This document shows positions 1-6,811 of a stretch of 15,152 nt of DNA, piece by piece. The stretch is taken from NCBI GenBank assembly GCA_964525815.1, contig CAZGJQ010000044.1:1-15152 (forward strand), written 5' to 3'. Each line of letters begins with the position of its first letter. The first letter of the stretch is position 1. Position numbers and translations under genes: made by a program. Source of the DNA: UBA1049 sp964525815 (GTDB lineage Bacteria; Bacillota; Clostridia; Oscillospirales; CAG-382). The notes under the pieces are model-generated. The model was not told the DNA's origin. It made no database searches and saw only the letters and a list, made by a program, of their open reading frames with translations.

Positions 1-763
1 CGGAAAAGCAGCTGTATATTGTAAGCAGATTGTTTATCCCGTCCTTACCATCTGCATATTTTACCTCGCATCCCGAATCGGTTACGGCTCTCTTTATTTT
101 ACGTATAATTGCAGCTCTGTCGTCAAGCAGAGAAACACTACCGCCGCTCGTGTCCGACTTGCTCATCTTCTTGGTCGGCTCGGTAAGCGACATTATTTTT
201 GTGCCCTCCTTGGGTATATACGGCTCGGGCACCTTAAAGGTCTCTCCGTATACGCCGTTGAAGCGTTCCGCAATATCCCTTGTAATTTCTATATGCTGCT
301 TCTGGTCCTGTCCCGCCGGAACCAAATCGGTCTGGTACAGAAGTATATCAGCGGCCATAAGCACCGGATAGGTAAAAAGTCCGGCGTTCACGTTATCCGC
401 ATTTGAAGCCGACTTATCCTTAAACTGCGTCATTCTGGATAGCTCCCCGAACATGGTGTAGCAGTTGAGTACCCAGGTGAGCTCGGCATGAGCGGGAACA
501 TGGCTCTGAATAAACATAGTGTTTACCTTTGGGTCTATACCTACCGCAAGGTACAACGCCAGCATTTCAAGGCTTCTGCGTCTCAGCTCTGCGGGATTTT
601 GCCTCACGGTTATGGAGTGCATATCCACAATACAGTAAAAGCAGCTATAATCATGCTGCAGCTTTACCCAGTTTTTCATCGCCCCCAAATAGTTACCGAT
701 AGTAAGCTGTCCGGAGGGCTGTATTCCGGAAAAAATTGTTTTCTTTTGCGAAGTGTTTTCCAT
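1..763 (-). CDS. trpS: Tryptophanyl-tRNA synthetase, N-terminal 254 residues (cut by window edge)
   Basis: Charges tRNA-Trp with tryptophan in the cytosol. Seen: a class I synthetase Rossmann fold with the HIGH-equivalent TIGN at residues 21-24 after SGIQPSG, the tRNA/Trp pocket stretch GQDQKQH at 151-157, and a perfect KMSKS loop at 199-203. The reading frame is open to base 1. About 254 residues are present, so the C-terminal anticodon-binding helical domain (family length about 330) lies outside the window. The start is the ATG at 763, preceded by AAGGAATG, which overlaps the stop codon of the upstream aminotransferase. The 12 bp gap makes co-transcription and perhaps translational coupling very likely. 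No separate promoter or T-box leader fits in the gap. Identification is secure. Confidence 0.97.
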   Translation of the reverse strand, partial: MENTSQKKTIFSGIQPSGQLTIGNYLGAMKNWVKLQHDYSCFYCIVDMHSITVRQNPAELRRRSLEMLALYLAVGIDPKVNTMFIQSHVPAHAELTWVLNCYTMFGELSRMTQFKDKSASNADNVNAGLFTYPVLMAADILLYQTDLVPAGQDQKQHIEITRDIAERFNGVYGETFKVPEPYIPKEGTKIMSLTEPTKKMSKSDTSGGSVSLLDDRAAIIRKIKRAVTDSGCEVKYADGKDGINNLLTIYSCFS

Positions 764-775
764 ATAAATCATTCC

Positions 776-1957
776 TTAGAAGTTATTAACTATATCGGAC
801 AGTATGTCAATACCTTTGATAATCTGCTCGTCCGTGGGAGTAGAAAAGTTGATTCTGAAGGAGCTACTTTTCTCTCCCTCCGTCGGGCAAAAGGTGGTTC
901 CGGGTACAACGGCAACCTTTTTTTCTATCGCCTTCTTTGCCAGCTCAACCGTATCTCCGTGCGGCATGGTAACCCATACGAACAGCCCGCCCTCCGGACG
1001 GGTGTATTTTATGCTTTTATCAAACCTATTGTCCAACTGAGTTAGCATCAAGCTGCACTTTTTTCGGTATAGCTCTTTTATCGAGCTGATATGCTCGTCA
1101 AGCCCGTAGGTTTCGATAAACCGGGACGCCAGCATCTGAAAGAAAATGTTAGTATGAACATCATTGACCTGCTTGACCACAACTACCTTTTGTATTACAT
1201 CCCTGTTAGCGCAAAGAAATCCCACCCGCATTCCGGCGGAGAGTATCTTGGAAAAGGAGGAGCAGTAGATAACCCTTCCTTCCTTGTCCATGCTCTTGAT
1301 AGTCGGTATTTCCTCACCCGAGAATCTCAGCTCTCCGTACGGATTATCCTCAAGTATCATTACATTATATCGCTCGGCGAGAGAGAGCACCGCCTTTCTT
1401 TTTTCCAAGCTGGTGGTTATTCCCGAAGGGTTCTGAAAGGTAGGTATTATATATATAAGCTTAACATTTTTATTTGTTTTAAGCGCATTCTCAAGCTGCG
1501 AGAGGTTTATGCCGTCCTCCTCCATGTCCACTCCTATTAGGTTGGTATTATATGAGCGAAAGGCGTTTAGTGCGCCGATAAAGCTGGGGTTCTCACATAT
1601 AATCCCATCCCCCTCGTTGCACAGCACCTTGGTCGTCAGGTCAATTCCCTGCTGTCCTCCCGAGGTGATTATGGTCTGGTCAAATTCCCCGCCTATGGAG
1701 AACCTCTCGTCAAGACGCTTATTAATCTGCTCAATCAACGGGGAGTATCCCTCGGTAACGCTGTATTGCAGCGCTTCGGTAGGATTGCATAAAAAAATCT
1801 GCTCCGCTATATTCTTCATTTTTTCCACAGGGAAAGAAAGCGCCGACGGATTGCCCGCAGCCAAGGAAATAACCTCCGGGTCGGAGAGCGATTTGAATAT
1901 CTCTCTTATCGCGGAAGGGCGCATATGACTTACTTTATCGGAGAATGTATAATCCAT
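776..1957 (-). CDS. PLP-dependent aminotransferase, class I/II fold (ARO8/2-aminoadipate type)
   Basis: A 393-residue fold-type I aminotransferase that transfers amino groups between amino acids and 2-oxo acids; the exact substrate cannot be read from sequence. Seen: N176 in FQNPSG, D204 in LEDNPYGE (expected to bind the pyridine nitrogen), Y207, the Schiff-base lysine K237 in SSFSK, R244, and R368 in SFRINFS for the substrate carboxylate. The family resembles the catalytic half of MocR regulators, but the protein starts directly with the aminotransferase arm, so there is no DNA-binding domain. It is the first gene before trpS, which suggests an aromatic amino acid substrate, but that is inference only. 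The ATG at 1957 has an AAAGGCAG element upstream. A sigma-A promoter with a dyad lies immediately upstream. Confidence 0.93.
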   Translation of the reverse strand: MDYTFSDKVSHMRPSAIREIFKSLSDPEVISLAAGNPSALSFPVEKMKNIAEQIFLCNPTEALQYSVTEGYSPLIEQINKRLDERFSIGGEFDQTIITSGGQQGIDLTTKVLCNEGDGIICENPSFIGALNAFRSYNTNLIGVDMEEDGINLSQLENALKTNKNVKLIYIIPTFQNPSGITTSLEKRKAVLSLAERYNVMILEDNPYGELRFSGEEIPTIKSMDKEGRVIYCSSFSKILSAGMRVGFLCANRDVIQKVVVVKQVNDVHTNIFFQMLASRFIETYGLDEHISSIKELYRKKCSLMLTQLDNRFDKSIKYTRPEGGLFVWVTMPHGDTVELAKKAIEKKVAVVPGTTFCPTEGEKSSSFRINFSTPTDEQIIKGIDILSDIVNNF

Positions 1958-1993
1958 ACTGTTAGTCTGCCTTTCGTCTTAAAAATACCATAT

Positions 1994-2023
1994 ATTGTTA
2001 TAATAACACATTTATATAACAAT
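1994..2023. promoter_or_regulatory. Inverted repeat over the aminotransferase promoter (candidate operator)
   Basis: ATTGTTATA at 1994-2002 is repeated perfectly inverted as TATAACAAT at 2015-2023, with arm centres 21 bp apart (two helical turns). A second overlapping palindrome, TGTTATAATAACA at 1996-2008, covers the -10 hexamer. The symmetric sites occupy the spacer and both promoter hexamers, so a bound dimer would block transcription of the aminotransferase-trpS operon. The regulator is not identifiable. AT-rich DNA yields some chance symmetry. Confidence 0.45.
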
Positions 2024-2028
2024 TTCAA
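2000..2028 (-). promoter_or_regulatory. Sigma-A promoter for aminotransferase-trpS
   Basis: On the minus strand, TTGAAA (2028-2023) and TATTAT (2005-2000) are separated by exactly 17 bp. The predicted start near 1993 gives a leader of about 36 nt, too short for a T-box. It overlaps the inverted repeat listed at 1994-2023. Confidence 0.7.
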
Positions 2029-2051
2029 TAAAAAATTTGTCCAAAAAACTG

Positions 2052-2080
2052 TTTACAAGCAAAGGTTATTGTTGTATAAT
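2052..2080 (+). promoter_or_regulatory. Sigma-A promoter for the pduL operon
   Basis: TTTACA (2052-2057) and a perfect TATAAT (2075-2080) with a 17 bp spacer. The predicted start near 2087 leaves a leader of about 26 nt before the ATG at 2113, carrying the ribosome binding site GGGAG at 2100-2104. Confidence 0.85.
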
Positions 2081-2112
2081 TATAAAGATTGAAATAATTG
2101 GGAGATGACTTA

Positions 2113-2688
2113 ATGAACATGAAGATTATTGTCGAGACCTCTGCACGGCATATTCATCTGACCGCAGAGCATATAGAGGTTCTCTTCGGTAAAGGAAGCG
2201 CCCTTACGGTACGCAACGAGCTCTCGCAGCCCGGGCAGTTTGCCAGCCTTGAGAGGGTTGATTTGGTCGGACCGAAGGGCACAATTAAGAATGTGCTTAT
2301 TCTCGGTCCCGCGCGGAAAAGCACCCAGGTCGAGATCTCGCTGACCGACGCAAGAAAGCTTGGTATAAAGCCCCCTGTCAGAGAATCGGGAGACATTAAG
2401 GGCAGCGCAGGCATTAAGCTTGCAGGTCCCGCCGGAGAGGTTATTATTGATGAAGGTGTTATCGTCGCAAAGCGTCACGCCCACCTTACCCCGGAGGTCG
2501 CAAAGGAATGGAATATTGCCAATAATGAGATCGTTTTACTTAAAATAGACGGTGAAAGAGCCCTGATTTTTGATGAGGTTGTTGTAAGGGTAAGCGATAA
2601 ATTTGCTCCGGCAGTCCATCTTGATACCGATGAAGCAAACGCCGCGGGCTGCATCGGCGAGGTATACGGCACTATTATAAAAAAGTAA
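2113..2688 (+). CDS. pduL: PduL-family phosphate acyltransferase (phosphotransacetylase/phosphotransacylase)
   Basis: Interconverts acyl-CoA plus phosphate with acyl-phosphate plus CoA (acetyl or propanoyl), feeding substrate-level ATP formation through an acetate-type kinase. Seen: two PduL half-domains, with zinc-ligand signatures ARHIHL (H13, H15), KRHAHL (H122, H124) and VHLDTDEANAAG (H169), plus E74 in QVEIS as a possible further ligand. At 191 residues it begins directly at the first barrel and has no N-terminal encapsulation peptide, and no microcompartment shell genes are nearby, so it is probably cytosolic. The upstream in-frame TTG at 2098 was rejected because GGGAG at 2100-2104 is 8 bp from the ATG at 2113. 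It leads an operon with a NifU-like and a GGGtGRT gene; no acetate kinase is in the window. Confidence 0.93.
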   Translation: MNMKIIVETSARHIHLTAEHIEVLFGKGSALTVRNELSQPGQFASLERVDLVGPKGTIKNVLILGPARKSTQVEISLTDARKLGIKPPVRESGDIKGSAGIKLAGPAGEVIIDEGVIVAKRHAHLTPEVAKEWNIANNEIVLLKIDGERALIFDEVVVRVSDKFAPAVHLDTDEANAAGCIGEVYGTIIKK

Positions 2689-2720
2689 ATAAATAACATA
2701 CAGACGAAAGGAAAGAAAAA

Positions 2721-3416
2721 ATGCTGCAATACTCACACGAAGTAGAAAAAATGTGTTCTGTTGCAAAGGGACCCAAGCACGGACCCGCACCCATACCGGA
2801 GGAAGGCAAATGGGTAAAGGCCTATCAGATTAGCGACATATCCGGCTTGTCGCACGGAGTCGGCTGGTGCGCTCCCCAGCAGGGAACCTGCAAGCTTACA
2901 CTTAACGTTAAAAACGGTATTATCGAGGAGGCGCTTGTGGAAACCCTCGGTTGCACCGGAATGACTCATTCCGCTGCAATGGCTGCCGAGATTCTTCAGG
3001 GAAAAACCATTCTCGAAGCCCTCAACACCGACCTTGTTTGCGATGCGATAAATGTCGCTATGAGAGAGATATTCAAGCAGCTGGCTTATGGAAGAACGCA
3101 AACCGCTTTTTCGGAAAACGGGCTTCCCATTGGCGCCTCCCTTGAGGACTTGGGCAAGGGCTTGCGCTCCCAGACCGGTACAATATTTGCCACAAACGCT
3201 AAAGGAGTGCGTTATCTTGAAACAGCGGAGGGTTACATACTATCGCTCGGGCTTGACGGTGATAACGAGGTTATCGGCTACAAGTTCGTGCACCTCGGTA
3301 AAATGATGGATATGATAAAGGACGGCGTCAGCCCCTCCGAAGCATATGAGAAAAACATAAAGACCTACGGAAGATATGACGACGCTGTAAAATATATCGA
3401 CCCGAGGAAGGAATAA
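2721..3416 (+). CDS. NifU/IscU-like iron-sulfur cluster scaffold protein with C-terminal extension
   Basis: A 231-residue protein whose middle part resembles the IscU/NifU N-terminal scaffold on which Fe-S clusters are built. Seen: cysteines C12, C50, C57, C78 (in TLGCTGMTHSAAMAAE, the counterpart of the IscU GCG-A-ASS segment) and C107 (LVCDAI, near the IscU third cysteine). The canonical CGD motif with its aspartate is absent, so the ligand set is not classical. Residues about 125-231 form an extension absent from IscU, with FSENGLPIG, a beta-rich segment and GYKFVHLGKMMDMI. ATG at 2721 follows AAAGGAAAG. It sits 32 bp after pduL and 12 bp before the GGGtGRT gene, a pairing I recall as recurrent in Clostridia. 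A scaffold role is inferred from homology; partner and target proteins are unknown. Confidence 0.85.
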   Translation: MLQYSHEVEKMCSVAKGPKHGPAPIPEEGKWVKAYQISDISGLSHGVGWCAPQQGTCKLTLNVKNGIIEEALVETLGCTGMTHSAAMAAEILQGKTILEALNTDLVCDAINVAMREIFKQLAYGRTQTAFSENGLPIGASLEDLGKGLRSQTGTIFATNAKGVRYLETAEGYILSLGLDGDNEVIGYKFVHLGKMMDMIKDGVSPSEAYEKNIKTYGRYDDAVKYIDPRKE

Positions 3417-3428
3417 GGAGGAATAACA

Positions 3429-4424
3429 ATGGCTAAATTCGAAGGATACCAAAGAAGAATAAAACAAATAGAAGCTTGTCTCAGTGAATACGGCTTTTCC
3501 TCCCTTGAGGACTGCAAAGCCCTCTGCGAATCAAAAAACATAGATGTGGACGCTATTGTTAAGAGCGTTCAGCCCATTGCGTTCGAGAATGCAAGCTGGG
3601 CATACACTCTCGGTGCGTCAATTGCAATAAAAAAGGGTATAAAGAATGCGGCAGACGCAGCCGAGACCATCGGAATAGGGCTGCAAGCGTTTTGTATCCC
3701 CGGCTCCGTTGCGGAGACCCGCAATGTCGGCTTGGGACACGGCAACCTCGGAGCCATGCTGTTGCGTGAGGAAACAAAATGCTTTGCCTTCCTTGCGGGG
3801 CACGAATCCTTTGCAGCCGCCGAGGGTGCCATCGGCATCGCAAGAACAGCCAACAAGGTACGCAAAACACCACTCAGGGTTATTCTTAACGGACTCGGCA
3901 AGGATGCCGCATACATAATTTCCCGCATCAACGGTTTTACTTATGTTGAAACAGACTACGATTTTTATACAAGCGAGCTAAAAATAGTTCGTGAAAAGGC
4001 ATACTCGGACGGCGAAAGAGCAAAGGTAAAATGCTACGGCGCAAACGATGTTCTTGAGGGTGTTGCGATTATGAAGCAGGAGGGCGTTGATGTTTCCATT
4101 ACAGGTAATTCCACCAACCCGACCCGCTTCCAGCACCTCGTGGCGGGCACCTATAAAAAGGAATGCGTTGAAGCAGGCAAAAAGTACTTCTCGGTTGCCT
4201 CGGGCGGCGGCACGGGCAGAACACTGCACCCCGACAATATGGCGGCGGGTCCCGCTTCCTACGGTCTTACCGACTCCATGGGTCGTATGCACGGCGATGC
4301 CCAGTTTGCAGGCTCCTCCTCCGTTCCCGCACATGTCGAGATGATGGGTCTTATCGGAATGGGCAACAACCCGATGGTAGGCGCCACCGTTGCAGTCGCC
4401 GTTGCGATTGAAACAAACACCTGA
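3429..4424 (+). CDS. GGGtGRT family protein, function unknown
   Basis: A 331-residue protein named after its signature, seen here as SGGGTGRT with GGGTGRT at residues 259-265, followed by a glycine- and serine-rich stretch with HGDAQFAGSSSVPAH (288-302). Earlier conserved-looking blocks are GHGNLGAMLL (104-112), FLAGHESFAAAEGAIG (121-136) and LNGLGKDAAYI (153-163). There is no signal peptide or obvious transmembrane anchor; the C-terminal hydrophobic stretch ends at ETNT. Cysteines are C17, C29, C33, C89, C118, C202 and C246. The glycine loops suggest a nucleotide or phosphate ligand, but this is inference and the biochemistry is unknown to me. The ATG at 3429 has a strong AAGGAGG site. It is the last gene of the pduL operon and is followed by a terminator. 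Confidence 0.92.
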   Translation: MAKFEGYQRRIKQIEACLSEYGFSSLEDCKALCESKNIDVDAIVKSVQPIAFENASWAYTLGASIAIKKGIKNAADAAETIGIGLQAFCIPGSVAETRNVGLGHGNLGAMLLREETKCFAFLAGHESFAAAEGAIGIARTANKVRKTPLRVILNGLGKDAAYIISRINGFTYVETDYDFYTSELKIVREKAYSDGERAKVKCYGANDVLEGVAIMKQEGVDVSITGNSTNPTRFQHLVAGTYKKECVEAGKKYFSVASGGGTGRTLHPDNMAAGPASYGLTDSMGRMHGDAQFAGSSSVPAHVEMMGLIGMGNNPMVGATVAVAVAIETNT

Positions 4425-4463
4425 TAACCGTCGGTACCTCATATCCGGATATAGCACATAAGC

Positions 4464-4500
4464 AAAAACAGCGTTAGCTTTTACAGTAAACGCTGTTTTT
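4464..4500. terminator. Bidirectional intrinsic terminator
   Basis: A perfect 12 bp stem (4464-4475 with 4489-4500, core AACAGCGTT/AACGCTGTT) with a 13 nt loop. It is followed by a T-run on the plus strand and, because the left arm begins AAAAA, by a U-run on the minus strand too. It ends the pduL operon from the left and the hflX-FMN operon from the right. Confidence 0.9.
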
Positions 4501-4515
4501 TATATTTTAATTTTT

Positions 4516-4923
4516 TTACTCGACTAAAGCAATCTTTAGTGCATTTTCTACCGCTTTTAAAAGCACCTTGCTGCTGTAGGTAGCTCCGGATATAACATCC
4601 ACCTGTAAAGTGCCTTTATCTACGACCTCATCGACAATAGCCTCGGCGGGAGCACCCTGCCCATTATTATGGCTTATAATTTGTATTTCCTTAATCTTGT
4701 GACTCTCCACTGTTACCTTAACTTCGGCGGATACCGGAAACGCCTCATAGCTTCCGGAATAAACTCCGTCCTCAACCGCAGTTAAATCAACATACTCTAT
4801 CTCCATATCTACCAAATAGTCCAAATCCTTTTGTATGCTTGACATAACTATGTACCCAACAACCCCTATACAGATTATTATCCCCGCTATGACCGCTAAT
4901 ATTATTTTTGTTCTTTTTTTCAT
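4516..4923 (-). CDS. Membrane-anchored FMN-binding domain protein
   Basis: A 135-residue protein with a short basic N terminus (MKKRTK), one transmembrane helix at about residues 6-27, and an extracytoplasmic FMN_bind domain (about 50-133). The motif D109-V-I-S-G-A-T115 matches the ApbE flavinylation consensus Dxx[S/T]GAT seen in NqrC/RnfG, so FMN is probably attached covalently to T115 and used for electron transfer at the membrane surface. No apbE or Rnf/Nqr genes are in the window. An in-frame ATG at 4965 lies inside the end of the upstream mgtC-like gene; the ATG at 4923 was chosen because GAAAAGGG lies 10 bp upstream and the protein then begins with a normal membrane anchor. It is the last gene of the hflX cluster. 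Confidence 0.9.
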   Translation of the reverse strand: MKKRTKIILAVIAGIIICIGVVGYIVMSSIQKDLDYLVDMEIEYVDLTAVEDGVYSGSYEAFPVSAEVKVTVESHKIKEIQIISHNNGQGAPAEAIVDEVVDKGTLQVDVISGATYSSKVLLKAVENALKIALVE

Positions 4924-4945
4924 ACCCTTTATACCCTTTTCTATA

Positions 4946-5641
4946 TTACATGCTCTCAACCGCAAAGGTTACATCCTCTAACGAGGATATTTCGGATATA
5001 ATCGCCTTCTTATCCATATCCTTGGTCAAATGGAGGGTTGCCTCAATACCGATGCTGTTGATAATGCCGCTTCTGGGCGGACATATTTCCATTTTAAGCA
5101 CCTTGTATTTCGGCTCGCAGATTATGTCAACTACAGTATTTGTCTTATCAGCATCCACAATTTCGATATATAGCTCAATGTTGCGGTCCTTTCCCACAAC
5201 TGCGTTTTCAAAACGGTTAAGCATGACTATTGTGAGCACAGAAATCAAAGCGCATAAAAACGCCGCCTCGTAGAAACCGATACCCACCGCAAGACCGATT
5301 GCTGCGGTGGTCCACAGCCCCGCAGCCGTTGTCAATCCCTTTACATGGGTGCGTCCGGTAATAAGTATTGTTCCGACGCCCAAAAAACCGATACCCGAAA
5401 TAACCTGTGCCCCTATTCTTAGCGGATCAGAGCCTATTCCCAACGTATAGACCGCAAACAGTCCGGTCATTATGGTCATTGCAGAGCCCATGCAAACCAG
5501 AATATGCGTGCGGAAGCCCGCCGCTCTTCCCCGCTTGCCCCGCTCCATTCCTATCATGCCTCCGAATATAAACGCAAGTATAAGGCGTAGTATCATTGTT
5601 ATTTCGTTAAATTCGCGTAAGTAATCAAGCATTGCTGTCAA
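4946..5641 (-). CDS. MgtC/SapB family inner-membrane protein
   Basis: About 231 residues. The N-terminal half (residues about 14-145) holds four to five hydrophobic helices with family hallmarks: GGMIGMERGKRGRAAGFRTH, then VCMGSAMTIM, QVISGIGFLGVGTI and GLTTAAGLWTTAAIGLAVG. The C-terminal half (about 155-231) is a soluble ACT-like domain. MgtC proteins are linked to growth at low magnesium, acid and ATP or phosphate homeostasis; the molecular activity is unsettled. Start: a GTG at 5650 touches the Shine-Dalgarno GGAG and cannot use it, while the TTG at 5641 lies 8 bp after it, so TTG was chosen; the ATG at 5632 is another option. It follows the GH28-like gene closely and precedes the FMN-binding gene by 22 bp. 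Confidence 0.93.
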   Translation of the reverse strand: MTAMLDYLREFNEITMILRLILAFIFGGMIGMERGKRGRAAGFRTHILVCMGSAMTIMTGLFAVYTLGIGSDPLRIGAQVISGIGFLGVGTILITGRTHVKGLTTAAGLWTTAAIGLAVGIGFYEAAFLCALISVLTIVMLNRFENAVVGKDRNIELYIEIVDADKTNTVVDIICEPKYKVLKMEICPPRSGIINSIGIEATLHLTKDMDKKAIISEISSLEDVTFAVESM

Positions 5642-5665
5642 AATATTCACTCCAAAATTATATGT

Positions 5666-6793
5666 TTATTCCTCTTTTACCAATTCACAGTCTTTTAGCT
5701 GTATATTCTCCGTTACCAGATTCTTTATTTCGCCTTTATTCAGAAGAAAGGGTGCGTTCCCAACGACACTCTCATATGAGCAGCTGAAAATCTCCAAATT
5801 GTCAACGGTTGTGCCTTCCTCAATAGAAATGGTGGGTATATCCGTTTCCTCCTCCCTGCGGTGCAGCTCTCTTATAACCAAATGCTTGATATGCAGGTCC
5901 TTCTGTATGTAGATAATGGGATAGACAATGCTCTTTTCGGTATAAAAATCGGGGTAACGGAACGCCTTTGACGCATAAATGTTCCTGAGCGAAATCTGGT
6001 CGTACCTACCGATACCCTCCTCGCTGTAGTACTTGGTTATTCCGATACAATACTGATAAAAGGTACCGAACACGTTACAAATGGAAATGCGGCGTATATT
6101 GCTGCCCCAGGAAAGCATTCGCACAGCGCTGTGTCCCTTGTCCGAATAAATTCCGTCCACCGATATATCCTGTATGTCACCACGGTGAAAGTCGTCGGCG
6201 TTGAGCGCTAAAAGATCGTCATAGCATCTTCCCTTCAGGTTGGTTATCCTTCCGAACCTGCACCCGCCTTCAACATGAACACCGTCCATTGTGGCAAGCA
6301 CGGGATTACCTTGATTATAATCAAAGGTTATGCTGTCAACAGTAAACTGATAAATCTCCGCCATCTGAATACCGAAGGTAACCGGATCCCTGAGGGTTAT
6401 TCCCTGCAAGGTCAGGTTCTTTATTTTAAAGAAACGCATCAGGCAGCCCATATAACGCTCATCATAATCGTTGTGAGTAACCTTACCGTAGGTCTTTATC
6501 CATAAGGGGTTGGGTTCCTGCTGCATATTGTTCATATCCCATATTCCGCCCCTGACCGTAACATTAACACAATCATCACAGCGGAGCATCAGACAGCTGC
6601 TGTTCGGCATCAGTTGGATTACCGTATAAGGCTCCAGCCTTAGCTCCAAATCAGAATGCAGCAGCAGCGTTTTGCTTATAAGATATTTTTCCTTAGGAAC
6701 GGGAAGATGCACCAGTCCCTTACTGCTGTCGATAAGCTCCTGAATTGCGGCGGTGTCGTCGTTTATCCCATCACCGTACAATCTTTTTTTCAT
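5666..6793 (-). CDS. GH28/pectate-lyase-superfamily right-handed beta-helix protein, cytosolic
   Basis: 375 residues. The N terminus carries the pectate-lyase-3 hallmark YGDGINDDTAAIQ (6-18), followed by the repeating short-strand pattern of a right-handed beta-helix. GH28 (polygalacturonase) landmarks are recognisable but altered: MDGVHVEGG (169-177) at the NTD site, YDDLLALNADD (191-201) at the DD site, and DKGHSAVRM (218-226) at the GHG site. D170, D192/D193, H221 and R225 are candidate active-site residues, while the downstream RIK motif is not evident. There is no signal peptide, so it should act inside the cell on imported oligosaccharides, or be a non-hydrolytic relative. ATG at 6793 has AAGGAG upstream and lies 18 bp after hflX. 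Substrate unknown; fold assignment is good. Confidence 0.82.
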   Translation of the reverse strand: MKKRLYGDGINDDTAAIQELIDSSKGLVHLPVPKEKYLISKTLLLHSDLELRLEPYTVIQLMPNSSCLMLRCDDCVNVTVRGGIWDMNNMQQEPNPLWIKTYGKVTHNDYDERYMGCLMRFFKIKNLTLQGITLRDPVTFGIQMAEIYQFTVDSITFDYNQGNPVLATMDGVHVEGGCRFGRITNLKGRCYDDLLALNADDFHRGDIQDISVDGIYSDKGHSAVRMLSWGSNIRRISICNVFGTFYQYCIGITKYYSEEGIGRYDQISLRNIYASKAFRYPDFYTEKSIVYPIIYIQKDLHIKHLVIRELHRREEETDIPTISIEEGTTVDNLEIFSCSYESVVGNAPFLLNKGEIKNLVTENIQLKDCELVKEE

Positions 6794-6811
6794 CTGTCTG
6801 CTCCTTAATAT

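Noticed and set aside
488..1045. Plus-strand open frame of 185 codons
   Set aside because: It runs antisense across the trpS start and the aminotransferase C terminus, both with clear family motifs, and its translation has no recognisable domain.
776..1957. MocR-type transcription factor
   Set aside because: The aminotransferase domain is complete but begins at residue 1, with no winged-helix domain.
2113..2688. Part of a bacterial microcompartment operon
   Set aside because: No shell protein, aldehyde dehydrogenase or diol/ethanolamine enzyme genes are nearby, and PduL lacks an encapsulation peptide.
4441..4452. Perfect 12 bp palindrome ATATCCGGATAT
   Set aside because: It lies between the GGGtGRT stop and the terminator, away from any promoter, and is short enough to occur by chance.
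3978..4457. Minus-strand open frame of 159 codons opposite the GGGtGRT gene
   Set aside because: The plus-strand gene has the signature motif and a strong ribosome binding site; the antisense translation is rich in C, H, G and R with no domain, typical of a shadow frame.
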